Assembly (NCBI RefSeq): GCF_029457495.1
Contig: NZ_CP120361.1
Coordinates: 868,001 to 932,000 of the forward strand
DNA from: Chelativorans sp. AA-79
GTDB lineage: Bacteria; Pseudomonadota; Alphaproteobacteria; Rhizobiales; Rhizobiaceae
DNA: 64,000 nucleotides
Direction: 5' to 3'
The position numbers were made by a program, and so were the translations under genes. Each line of letters starts with the position of its first letter. Position 1 is the stretch's first letter. Below the pieces are notes generated by a model. The model searched no databases and was not told the DNA's origin. It saw only the letters and a program-made list of their open reading frames with translations. This document shows positions 55,557 through 63,475 of this stretch, piece by piece.

Positions 55557-55645
55557 AAGTCTGGAGGCGTCATGCGGACCAGTCAGGCGGGGATTGACCG
55601 GTCACCGGGAACCGCCCGGCACGGATCATGCCTCTCGGCGTGATC

Positions 55646-56005
55646 TCAGAAACTTGGGGGAGGAACGAACAGGCAAATCGTGCGTGTGTCGTCTGCGCCG
55701 GCCACGGAGCACCAGTGATAGAGCCCATCAGGGGAGTGGCGTACACGCGGGTCGGATTGGGCGATGAGCTCGCCAGTAGATGCGATGCGGTATCCCGCCC
55801 CATCCTCGCGGACGAGTCCGGTCGGCCCGCTGGTCACTTGGCGGCAATCGTTGCTCGAGCAGCACGCATATGGATAGGTCCAGCCCGTGGGCGCTTCATG
55901 CGATAGGCTTTTCGAGGCGAGGACGGCGAGGAAGAAGACGCCCCATGCGATCAGGAGCGCCACGTCCAGCCGCGTTTGCGCCTTCGGTGTCTTCATCTGC
56001 CTCAT
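55646..56005 (-). CDS. Phage hypothetical protein with N-terminal membrane anchor, 119 aa
   Basis: 119 residues. One N-terminal helix (RLDVALLIAWGVFFLAVLAS) followed by a presumably periplasmic domain with Cys residues (YPYACCSSNDCRQVTSG, YHWCSVAGADDTRTICLFVP). Such small anchored Cys-rich proteins are common downstream of phage lysis genes in rhizobia; the role is unknown. Overlaps the previous gene by 4 bases. Confidence 0.65.
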   Translation of the reverse strand: MRQMKTPKAQTRLDVALLIAWGVFFLAVLASKSLSHEAPTGWTYPYACCSSNDCRQVTSGPTGLVREDGAGYRIASTGELIAQSDPRVRHSPDGLYHWCSVAGADDTRTICLFVPPPSF

Positions 56006-56289
56006 GACCGACCTCCAGTGATCTGGATCTTGCTCGTGTCGATGAGTTGCATGATGCGGCGCGCGAGCCGGTCACCCGACATGGCGAGGAGCCCGGCCAC
56101 GGCATATTGCCAGACGGAGAACTCGAGCCCGGCCCAGTTGATGAGCGGCTCCGTGAGGAAGATGGCGAAGAAGAGGCCCGATGCCACGCTCGCTACCCGC
56201 GCCTTGACGGTGTTCGCCGTAGAGAGAAGGAATGCGATCAGCAGGCCGCCCGCGATCGCCGCAATGAGCTTCACGTCTGTCCAGTTCAA
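56002..56289 (-). CDS. Phage small membrane protein, 95 aa (possible holin)
   Basis: 95 residues with two to three hydrophobic helices (VKLIAAIAGGLLIAFLLSTA; SVASGLFFAIFLTEPLINW; FSVWQYAVAGLLAMSG) and a charged C-terminus. Size and place in the lysis cassette suggest a holin or antiholin. No sequence family recognised with certainty. Lies 14 bases after the outer spanin-like gene. Confidence 0.6.
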   Translation of the reverse strand: MNWTDVKLIAAIAGGLLIAFLLSTANTVKARVASVASGLFFAIFLTEPLINWAGLEFSVWQYAVAGLLAMSGDRLARRIMQLIDTSKIQITGGRS

Positions 56290-56303
56290 TTCCCCCGCTC
56301 CCG

Positions 56304-56519
56304 TTATGAATCGCCACAGTGGTAGAGTTGGAACCGACCGCGGTGCTGGGCGATGGCAATCGCCGTCGCTCTGTCATTCGCGATCAGGAACGAGTTGGTG
56401 GCCGGTGCCGGGTTGATCGGCACCAGCACGTCGCACGGCTCAGTGACCGCCTTCGTCTGGCAGGCAGCCGCCAAGAAGGGCGCACAGAGCGCCATCGTCA
56501 GCGCCAAGCACTTCCTCAT
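56304..56519 (-). CDS. Outer-membrane spanin-like lipoprotein (Rz1 type)
   Basis: 71 residues. Lipoprotein signal MRKCLALTMALCAPFLAAAC with lipobox Cys20, then a short Pro/Ala-rich mature part. Its first 80 bases lie inside the inner-spanin-like gene in another frame, which is the classical Rz/Rz1 embedded or overlapping arrangement. Together they would fuse inner and outer membranes at lysis. Sequence is not similar to lambda Rz1, so the call rests on architecture. Confidence 0.65.
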   Translation of the reverse strand: MRKCLALTMALCAPFLAAACQTKAVTEPCDVLVPINPAPATNSFLIANDRATAIAIAQHRGRFQLYHCGDS

Positions 56520-56679
56520 CGATCCTTCTCCCGTCCTTCATGATGGTGATGCGGTCAGATGCGAGCTTGCCGAGGACTGCGGACTTCCCAGCGCGGTAGG
56601 CCGCGCCGTGGGAGACGGCGAGCGCCGCCAGAACCGCCAGTGCGGCGCCGAGCTTGATCCAGGTGCCCAGGCCGAGCAT
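56440..56679 (-). CDS. Inner-membrane spanin-like protein (Rz type)
   Basis: 79 residues with one N-terminal transmembrane helix (WIKLGAALAVLAALAVSHGA) then a charged region (RAGKSAVLGKLASDRITIMK). Its 3' 80 bases overlap the Rz1-like lipoprotein gene. This type II membrane layout fits an i-spanin, although the periplasmic coiled-coil is short. Start overlaps the preceding gene by one base. Confidence 0.6.
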   Translation of the reverse strand: MLGLGTWIKLGAALAVLAALAVSHGAAYRAGKSAVLGKLASDRITIMKDGRRIDEEVLGADDGALCALLGGCLPDEGGH

Positions 56680-56930
56680 CAGGACGCTCCGCTATAATCG
56701 GGGTCCCGATCTTGCGGCCTAAGGTCGGCCGCGCGCCTCTTGCGCAGGTATTCCGTGGCGAACCCGTTGAAGATGAACCATGCCGGCACCCATGCCGGCG
56801 GCAGATAAGGTGCGATCATGGTCGGCTCGATCGCGACCAGGACAGTGGCGAGCACGCCGATGAAGCTCTGCAGGCGAGCCCAGAAGATTGTTTCGCTGTC
56901 GAGAAAGAAGTTCTTGATGCGCTGCCACAT
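56679..56930 (-). CDS. Phage small membrane protein, 83 aa (possible holin)
   Basis: 83 residues: an N-terminal amphipathic stretch (MWQRIKNFFLDSETIFWARL), two hydrophobic helices (FIGVLATVLVAIEPTMIAPY; VPAWFIFNGFATEYL) and a basic tail (LRKRRAADLRPQ). Best position and form for the canonical holin in this cassette, but not proven. An AAAGGAGG site precedes it. Confidence 0.6.
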   Translation of the reverse strand: MWQRIKNFFLDSETIFWARLQSFIGVLATVLVAIEPTMIAPYLPPAWVPAWFIFNGFATEYLRKRRAADLRPQDRDPDYSGAS

Positions 56931-56932
56931 GG

Positions 56933-57028
56933 TCAGCCTCCTTTAAGAAGTGCAAGTGAGAAGCCGCACGCCATCCCGGCACTGAAAATCGCCGCGGCGA
57001 TCAGCAGGAGGGCGTGCTGCAGGGTCAT
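56933..57028 (-). CDS. Very small membrane peptide, 31 aa
   Basis: A 31-codon frame: MTLQHALLLIAAAIFSAG then MACGFSLALLKGG, a single transmembrane helix. Its ATG overlaps the muramidase stop (ATGA), and the AAAGGAGG at its end is the ribosome-binding site of the next gene. It is small and has no homology evidence, so it may be noise, but the perfect coupling suggests a translated peptide with a lysis role. Confidence 0.45.
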   Translation of the reverse strand: MTLQHALLLIAAAIFSAGMACGFSLALLKGG

Positions 57029-57867
57029 TGGCAGAAGATGCCGAGCCAGTCGCAGGGCAGAGAGGAGAGCCACTCCCAGAACGCGACGGCACCGGTTATG
57101 ATGCCGGCGAATAGCAGCGCCAAGATGCCCGTGTTTCCGCCAGCGGGACTCGTGGGCTCGGGTTCCGGCGTTTTGGGCGGTTGCGGTGCAGGTGAAGGCC
57201 GAGGCGCGTCACGGCCGTTCTGTGGGGCGAATTGACCCGTTTCGTAGCCGGCCCACTTCCCTGCGCGGAGCCTGTCAGCCTCTTCGGCCATTCTGGCGGC
57301 GTAGCGGCCATTCAAGCCGCCACCGTTGTAGATTTTCTCGATGGTGGCGAAGTCGCGGCTGCGCAGCGCGGGCCAAAGGTCCTTCCCGTCGAGGAACCGG
57401 GCGAGGGCGCGGAGCTGGTTCGCTTCGCTGTCCAGAAACTGCGCCCACATGTGCTTTGCCGAGACGAACCCGCACAGCGCATAGTTGAAGCCCATGATCT
57501 GGAACTTCCCCATGCTGATAGAGCGCAGCGCGGCCTCCTCATCGATCTCGATGGCGCGCGCCAGCAACCGATACCGCGCGTCCGCATTGGACTGGTCCTT
57601 ATATCCGCCGTCCTTCGGCGCGATCCATGCCTTACGCGCCAGGCCTGCCTTGACGGCCGTGTTGCGCTTCGCCCCATCATCAAGGTTCCGGTAGAACCAG
57701 TGCTTTTCGAACAGGATCTTCATCCTGCCGTCCTTGAACCATCCGAAGCCGTTGCTTTCGACGATCGCGATGGCTTCGAGGTCCGCTGGGTGGCAACCGA
57801 TCGTATCGGCCAATAGCGCTATGTCGCGGTCGCCAATGGCTTCCGCACGCCCTTTTCCAAGGGTCAT
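57025..57867 (-). CDS. Phage endolysin: N-acetylmuramidase with C-terminal membrane segment
   Basis: 280 residues. Domain 1 (about 15-200) is the N-acetylmuramidase (DUF3380) type: HPADLEAIAIVESNGFGWFK with Glu37 as the likely catalytic acid, ISMGKFQIMGFNYALCGF, and FATIEKIYNGGGLNGRYA. Then a Pro-rich linker (PQPPKTPEPEPTSPAGG) and a C-terminal hydrophobic helix (GILALLFAGIITGAVAFWEW). The start after GAGGAAAG is used. Membrane-anchored phage lysozymes usually have N-terminal SAR helices, so the C-terminal anchor is unusual. No obvious secretion signal. Confidence 0.85.
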   Translation of the reverse strand: MTLGKGRAEAIGDRDIALLADTIGCHPADLEAIAIVESNGFGWFKDGRMKILFEKHWFYRNLDDGAKRNTAVKAGLARKAWIAPKDGGYKDQSNADARYRLLARAIEIDEEAALRSISMGKFQIMGFNYALCGFVSAKHMWAQFLDSEANQLRALARFLDGKDLWPALRSRDFATIEKIYNGGGLNGRYAARMAEEADRLRAGKWAGYETGQFAPQNGRDAPRPSPAPQPPKTPEPEPTSPAGGNTGILALLFAGIITGAVAFWEWLSSLPCDWLGIFCQ

Positions 57868-58014
57868 CGGTCTTTCCTCTTCAATGGTTTGGATCAGTTC
57901 ACGCAGAATCGCCGCGCCGGTGGGCACAGTACAATCCATGATGGGGCATAGGTCAGATACGCCGAACGCAGACGCGTGAGAGGTGGCCCAATCTGATCAT
58001 GGGAAGCTCCGGAT

Positions 58015-58042
58015 AAAGAAAAACCCCGCTCGATGGCGGGGC
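58015..58042 (-). terminator. Intrinsic terminator between the glycosyltransferase genes and the lysis operon
   Basis: CCCCGC (58024-58029) pairs with GCGGGG (58036-58041); on the minus strand it is followed by TTTTTCTTTAT. It ends the transcript from the tail-glycosyltransferase genes, so the lysis operon needs its own promoter in 57868-58010, which I could not identify. Confidence 0.75.
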
Positions 58043-58068
58043 TGTGCATGCCAGAGGTGTGATGCTGG

Positions 58069-58341
58069 TTACGCCTTGAAAAGATTGCGCCAGTGATCGA
58101 GCATTCCGACCACGAGTGCTTCACAGTTGGTTGCTTTGTCGCCCTGGGAAGCTTGGGCAACAGCCACATCCGATGCATAGTCAAATGCGCTTTTCAGGAC
58201 GGACGGCCCCACTTCGAGTTGCTGAACTTGCATCAGCAGCCCTGTCAGCAGGATTTGGGTTGCCATGCATTCCGCCTGAACGCGAACGATCTGTTCGTGA
58301 TGGGCACGTAACGTCTCTTCGATACTGGGTTTGTCAGCCAC
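58069..58341 (-). CDS. Hypothetical protein after the phage glycosyltransferases, 90 aa
   Basis: 90 residues from a GTG start with GGAGG six bases upstream; the start overlaps the preceding stop by 8 bases. EETLRAHHEQIVRVQAECMA, then TQILLTGLLMQVQQLEVGPS: mostly helical, no membrane segment certain. No family recognised. Coupled to the glycosyltransferase, so perhaps a regulator or partner. Confidence 0.6.
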   Translation of the reverse strand: MADKPSIEETLRAHHEQIVRVQAECMATQILLTGLLMQVQQLEVGPSVLKSAFDYASDVAVAQASQGDKATNCEALVVGMLDHWRNLFKA

Positions 58342-59896
58342 TTGCCACCTCCCGCATGACATCAAGATACTCTCCGGCGACGGAACGCCACGTGCGCTTC
58401 GACAACTCCTCATAAAGAGGAGCCTGTAAGCGCAGGAGTTCATCACGGTTGTCCAGTCCCCAAAGGATCTTCCGCACCATATCTTCGCGGTCTTCAGGCA
58501 AAAAAGTCATGGCCTCCAACAAGCGCTCGTCCTTGACGATTTCGGTCACGACCGGAATCCTGCTCATCACAGATGGTGTTCCGACTGAGTACGCCTCCGA
58601 AAACGTGAAGGGGAATCCGCCTTCGAACTGCGTCGGGGTTACCGAAAGGGCTGATAGCTTATAAAGTGCCCCCAGCACGTTGTTCGGAACGTTCGGCAGA
58701 CTTATCACGTCTTTTTCGAGCCCACGACTCTCGACAAGTCGACTCACTCTTTGGTTAGCCAAAATATTGCCAGTAAGAATAAGCTTGATGGGGCGGTAGT
58801 GCTCGCGAAGAATCCTCTCGAATACCCTCGTCAGTCCCTCGATGTTTTTATACGGACGCGGCTGCGAAGAATAGAACAGGAACTCGACATCATCGAATCT
58901 GAAGCCGCGCAGGTAAGGCAAAAGCTGATAGTGCTTTTTCTCGATATAGGAATGGAGAACACTCAGCGCATCATCCCGGCCAAAATCTTCAGTACCCCTC
59001 ATGTCCACGATGCCGTGCCTGATGACGGAAACGCGCCCCGGAGGCACATCGTTCATCTCGACTAGATGCTTCTGCTTCACGTGTTCGCTATAGCAGATGA
59101 GGCGGTCCGCAGCCGCCACGCTACCGGATATTCTCTTTAACGCCCTTCTTGCGCTCTCGTCCCTGAACTGCAAGGGGAATTCATAGAAAACGATGTCGGG
59201 CGCACCCATCACGACTTTCCCGCGAAGCCTGGATACTTCGGGCCAGAACATCGACGGCACATACCAAACGCTGATGTCCTTTTGCCTGTTTGCCATCTTG
59301 ACAACGCGGTAAAGCTCGCGGGCGCGGATGCGCTCGGTCGGGCCGGCGTCACGGATGCTGTTTCTCAAAAGACGTCCAGCTCTACGGAAAATGCCACGAG
59401 TGCCCATACTCAGAGCGCGACGAACTGCACGTCTACCCAGCAGTGCTAGCAGGACGAATACCATGGCGACCAGAACTGGCACCGCTAGAGCCAATGCGAT
59501 GAAGAACAGCACTGCAACCCCGGCAGCAAACACGATGATGTTCGTCGTTGCCAGCCAATCGGCGACGATCTCGGTCGTGCGAATGATAAAGCGCTCCGCG
59601 AGGCGCAGTTTGTCCCTTGGCCTGCGCGGCCGGTTGCGGATACCCTTGATCGCCTCGAAGATCCGCAACGCAGGCGGCTCTCCCCTTGTCGTAACGATCT
59701 GGACAGCCGACCGAGGTATCCCCGCGTCATCCAGGATCTCGTATATGCCCTCCCGGATCCAGCCAGACCCCGCGATGAGCACCTTGGTATCGGGAGATTG
59801 GATTGCTCCCTTGATGATAAATGTGATCAGTCTCGATATCCCCTGATGAGGATCAAGCTGACGCGGGCCATAGCCGAGGAAGATTCCGATCTTCAT
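58334..59896 (-). CDS. Phage-encoded glycosyltransferase with central membrane hairpin
   Basis: 520 residues. The N-terminus MKIGIFLGYGPRQLDPHQGI is a GT-B start; residues 119-153 form one or two transmembrane helices (IIVFAAGVAVLFFIALALAV and following); the C-terminal donor domain has YSSQPRPYKNIEGLTRVFER, LILTGNILANQRVSRLVESR and TPTQFEGGFPFTFSEAYSVG with the expected glutamates. The insertion of a membrane hairpin inside the GT-B N-domain is uncommon. ATGA overlap with the upstream glycosyltransferase. Placed within the prophage, so probably a lysogenic-conversion enzyme. Confidence 0.82.
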   Translation of the reverse strand: MKIGIFLGYGPRQLDPHQGISRLITFIIKGAIQSPDTKVLIAGSGWIREGIYEILDDAGIPRSAVQIVTTRGEPPALRIFEAIKGIRNRPRRPRDKLRLAERFIIRTTEIVADWLATTNIIVFAAGVAVLFFIALALAVPVLVAMVFVLLALLGRRAVRRALSMGTRGIFRRAGRLLRNSIRDAGPTERIRARELYRVVKMANRQKDISVWYVPSMFWPEVSRLRGKVVMGAPDIVFYEFPLQFRDESARRALKRISGSVAAADRLICYSEHVKQKHLVEMNDVPPGRVSVIRHGIVDMRGTEDFGRDDALSVLHSYIEKKHYQLLPYLRGFRFDDVEFLFYSSQPRPYKNIEGLTRVFERILREHYRPIKLILTGNILANQRVSRLVESRGLEKDVISLPNVPNNVLGALYKLSALSVTPTQFEGGFPFTFSEAYSVGTPSVMSRIPVVTEIVKDERLLEAMTFLPEDREDMVRKILWGLDNRDELLRLQAPLYEELSKRTWRSVAGEYLDVMREVASG

Positions 59897-61143
59897 CGCG
59901 CCAAGGCCCCGTTTAGGATAGCCCAGTACTGCGATGCGTAGCGCTCCCACGAATGCTGCGACAGGGCATCTCGGCTGGGAAGATTTTTCCGCACTTGAGG
60001 GGCCTTGGTTTCCATCGACTTGAGTGCCTGCGCCATCTCATCGACAGACCGCGCGTTGAAAAGCTCAAGCGGAATCGAAAATCGCTCGCCGATGTAGCGC
60101 ATTTGAGGATAATTGCTTGAGAGGGACGGGCATCCGCACCAAGCGGCCTCAGCTACGGCGAACGTACCGTTGTCGAACAAGGTGGGGTTCCAAAGGAACC
60201 GTGCCTCAGTGAGGGCTTTGGCATATGCAGCATCGCTCAGTTCGCCGGCGAAGTTGACGTGCCTGTGTAGCGTTGTGGAAGATGAGACTTGTTTCCTGAG
60301 ACCCCGAATATAATCGTTATCCTTGATCGCGTCAGGCAATCCGGAGGACGGATCAATCCATTTCGTGTTTGGACCGACAAGCTTGACATCAAGTTGACCG
60401 CCAAGCCTTTCGTAATACTGGATCAGTGCTTCGAAAGCCCGGACATGATTCTTGTGAGCATTGGCGTTGGTTGGCCAGATAATGCAGGCTGAGCGAGAAA
60501 AGTCGATTGGTGGCTCGGCATCTGCGATCCATGTCGGATCGAAATCCATCGGTGCGAGATGGACCCTTTCGGCGGGAATGCCTGCGAACGAGATCGCGTC
60601 CAACCTCGTGTGAGGCGTAGTCGTGAAGACCGCATCCGCCATGCGGGCGCTCTGATACAGCGGTAGATCGTCGGTGCGTCCTCCTTTCTTGGAAAATATC
60701 TCCGGAACGTATCTTTGGATATAGTCAGTGGCGAAAACGACGAAAGGCTTTACAGGCGCAAGGGGGCGATTAAACCGATCAGAGACGAACAACCAGATGT
60801 CAGAATCCATCAGGTCATTGATACCGTCGACTGGCACCTGAAAATCAGGGGACATGAGATCGACCGATTTATGCTGCACCAAGGCTATGGTTTCGGCTTC
60901 ACGATTGCTGATGTGCGCCCACGCGAACTCTCGAACCTCAATCCCTTCTTCGCGGACATCTCCAAAGTCGGCGTGCAGGTCGTATCTATCCTCCAGCGCC
61001 GCAATTCTAACACTACACGGATTGCCGGCTTCCATGCTGCCTCTCTTGATCATTCTGGCGATTGTTTTCGCCACGCGCAGCGATCCGCCGCGATAGTCGA
61101 TAGGCAGAATGACAGTGACGTGCTTGAGCAAAAGGGCACTCAT
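59893..61143 (-). CDS. Phage-encoded glycosyltransferase, GT-B
   Basis: 416 residues: HVTVILPIDYRGGSLRVAKT at the N-terminus, VFATDYIQRYVPEIFSKKGG, FTTTPHTRLDAISFAGIPAE, IIWPTNANAHKNHVRAFEAL, FLWNPTLFDNGTFAVAEAAW (donor-site glutamate). It belongs to the broad GT4-like group. Slightly lower GC than the chromosome, like the next gene. It lies between tail fibre and lysis genes, on the same strand and in an overlapping pair, so it modifies either host surface sugar or the phage itself. Confidence 0.82.
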   Translation of the reverse strand: MSALLLKHVTVILPIDYRGGSLRVAKTIARMIKRGSMEAGNPCSVRIAALEDRYDLHADFGDVREEGIEVREFAWAHISNREAETIALVQHKSVDLMSPDFQVPVDGINDLMDSDIWLFVSDRFNRPLAPVKPFVVFATDYIQRYVPEIFSKKGGRTDDLPLYQSARMADAVFTTTPHTRLDAISFAGIPAERVHLAPMDFDPTWIADAEPPIDFSRSACIIWPTNANAHKNHVRAFEALIQYYERLGGQLDVKLVGPNTKWIDPSSGLPDAIKDNDYIRGLRKQVSSSTTLHRHVNFAGELSDAAYAKALTEARFLWNPTLFDNGTFAVAEAAWCGCPSLSSNYPQMRYIGERFSIPLELFNARSVDEMAQALKSMETKAPQVRKNLPSRDALSQHSWERYASQYWAILNGALAR

Positions 61144-61201
61144 CTGATAGGAGGAGGGAGCGCAGGTTATTACCGACAGTGCCGATGACCGTCAAGGATA
61201 G

Positions 61202-63439
61202 CTAAATTGTGGCTGCGCCTGCTGTCGCATCGGTGAATACTCCTGCCGCCGCCCACCAATTCACTGTTGCGGACTGCGCGCCGATCTGAACCAGTGATCC
61301 TGTGGTGTTGCCGATCGAGGCAACTCCGGATCGCAGATTGCGGGTCGCGGCCGTAGCTTCGACATAACCGTAGCCGCCATTGCCCTTGGCGTGACCGCCT
61401 ATGACCTTGCAGTCGGTGCAACTTATCATCACATGCCCATTACCAGTGCACGCATCGATTTCCGCCCCGGTCATCACCACATCCGTACATCCCTCAAGCG
61501 TGATGCCGTTTGCTCCGGCGGCTGCTCCAGTGAGATCAATGCCGCCGCGCACGCGCACGACGGAAAAGCTGCCCTTGCTGACATTGTTGAGATAGACGGG
61601 CGTCCCGAGGTTTCCATACACATCGAGCATCACGGACTGGATGTCGGCCACATTGTTGATCAGGACACCGGGGCCGCTCGTGCTGTCCACCAACACCCGG
61701 TTGAGCCATACCGACGTGCCTCCATTGATGACGAGGCCCGTGGCCGACGCCTGGTGTGTCGTCGTCACCGGGCCGGTGACGGTGAATTTTTCGATCTCCA
61801 GCCCCAAAGAATCTTCGAAGCGAGCACCCTCCCACGTAACGGGCGGCGTGTTCTGCGTGTGGTCAATATGACATCCCCTGAACGTGATGAAGCCGCGTGA
61901 ACGCCGGGAATAAATTTGCCGTCCACGGGTGAGCAAGAACTGGCAGTCATGGAATTCGACGTCCACGATATAGAAGGAAGCGTGCGCCTCGTCTCCGATC
62001 GCCTCGCCGCAGCTTGCGAAATCCAGATTGGTGCCACGAAACCCAAACACCACCCCGGTCGATGTGCCAAAGCGGATCGCGGTTGTGGAGGTCGGTGACG
62101 CCTCGAGGTCGAAGCGAAAGTTCGCGATGACCGCATAAAAACCCTGCACGTCCGGGATATCACCCGCGTAAGGCAGAACGCGCACGGCGTAATTCGCTGC
62201 GGCTGGCGTCTTCCAGGTAGTCTTCCGTTCCGCCATGATCTTCTGGTTTCGATCAAGCGTTATGTCGCCGGCAACAAAACCCGTCGAGGTATAGGGTATA
62301 TAAGCAGTTCCAAGCACATTGAGCGCACCTTGAACGGCTGCGCTGTCCTCGGTTGAGCCGTCAAGCGTAGCCCCAAAGAAGCGAACACTTGGCAGCGCCC
62401 AAAGACGCTCCCAATAAAATCCAGCCGTGTCGCTGACGACGTAGACGCCCTCCTGCGTATCGGTAACAGGCGGCGAGCCGGATTTGAGGATGAACGTGCC
62501 CTCGCGGCCGTCCTCCTTGAGGAAGGCTGTCGAGAAAATCGCAGTGTTGAGCGCCTTCAGCTCCGTCCGATCCGCCACAGGCCAGACAATCGGGCCGTGA
62601 TGATTGGCGCGGTCGAAAGCATCTGCTTCCACGCCGGTCGGATCATACACGCTCTTGAGCATGTCGCCTGTGCCGGGCCCGCTCGGACCAGGAGGGCCGC
62701 GGAAATCCGTGGCGCTGGCGATGTTCGAGGTGAGTCCGGTCGGGCTGATATATCCAGTGGCCGTTGGCTTTGCCCCTTGACCTCCGACCCAGTCATAAAC
62801 CTCCACGACACGCCTGTCGCCGTCGCTCGCGCTGCGCACCAAAGGCGACCACCCGCGCGGGCCGGTGATCATGCGGAACGTGCTGCCGACCTTATAGCCG
62901 GCCATTAGCATCCCGGCCATCAGCGCGCCGATCCCGACAGAATTGCCCAGCGCATCCGTGACGATCAGCGGCGCATCGCCATTGAACTGGATGGTCGGCG
63001 CGTCTGCCGTGTTGTCCAGCAAGATCGGCACGGTGATCAGCGCCCCGCCATCCGCGGCCGGTATGGGCATCGACGTCGTTGCAATGATCGCATTCGCGGT
63101 GCCTGCGCCGGCATTGGCTGCGCGGATGAAACTGTAGGGCAGATCGCCGACGCGGAGCCACGATCCTCCACCAGACGCGCCCTGCTTCTGATAGATGCCG
63201 TTGTTGGGGCCAACGGGGTCGGCAATGACCCATGCTTCGGTCGGGAAGTCATAATCCAGATTGGCGTCCGCCTCGGCCTTGGTCTTGAAGATCAGGCCGC
63301 CACTCGCCTTGAAGGCGAAGATGGCGCGCTCGACTTCGGTGCCCCAGACCTGCGCATCGCGATTGACGACGGAGCGCTCGACGCCCCCGGCGTCCTGAGG
63401 CGCAAAGACTTCCTCTGCCGGCATTGTGAAGCCAGTCAT
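61202..63439 (-). CDS. Phage tail fibre / tailspike-like protein
   Basis: 745 residues. The N-terminal about 270 residues contain a virion-attachment-type region and a collagen-like linker (DFRGPPGPSGPGTGD). The middle begins ALPSVRFFGATLDGSTEDSA then AAVQGALNVLGTAYIP, the start of a right-handed parallel beta-helix (pectate-lyase-like), followed by many short beta repeats (GVLINNVADIQSVMLDV; GITLEGCTDVVMTGAEID). Probably the receptor-binding fibre or a polysaccharide-degrading tailspike. The ATG at 63439 with GGAGA upstream is used over a TTG one codon before. Confidence 0.82.
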   Translation of the reverse strand: MTGFTMPAEEVFAPQDAGGVERSVVNRDAQVWGTEVERAIFAFKASGGLIFKTKAEADANLDYDFPTEAWVIADPVGPNNGIYQKQGASGGGSWLRVGDLPYSFIRAANAGAGTANAIIATTSMPIPAADGGALITVPILLDNTADAPTIQFNGDAPLIVTDALGNSVGIGALMAGMLMAGYKVGSTFRMITGPRGWSPLVRSASDGDRRVVEVYDWVGGQGAKPTATGYISPTGLTSNIASATDFRGPPGPSGPGTGDMLKSVYDPTGVEADAFDRANHHGPIVWPVADRTELKALNTAIFSTAFLKEDGREGTFILKSGSPPVTDTQEGVYVVSDTAGFYWERLWALPSVRFFGATLDGSTEDSAAVQGALNVLGTAYIPYTSTGFVAGDITLDRNQKIMAERKTTWKTPAAANYAVRVLPYAGDIPDVQGFYAVIANFRFDLEASPTSTTAIRFGTSTGVVFGFRGTNLDFASCGEAIGDEAHASFYIVDVEFHDCQFLLTRGRQIYSRRSRGFITFRGCHIDHTQNTPPVTWEGARFEDSLGLEIEKFTVTGPVTTTHQASATGLVINGGTSVWLNRVLVDSTSGPGVLINNVADIQSVMLDVYGNLGTPVYLNNVSKGSFSVVRVRGGIDLTGAAAGANGITLEGCTDVVMTGAEIDACTGNGHVMISCTDCKVIGGHAKGNGGYGYVEATAATRNLRSGVASIGNTTGSLVQIGAQSATVNWWAAAGVFTDATAGAATI

Positions 63440-63475
63440 CAACGTCTCCAGATTTTCAGATGATTAAGGTCGGGA

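Noticed and set aside
55336..55767. 143-codon plus-strand frame opposite phage genes
   Set aside because: Runs through a terminator hairpin and two antisense genes; composition typical of a shadow frame.
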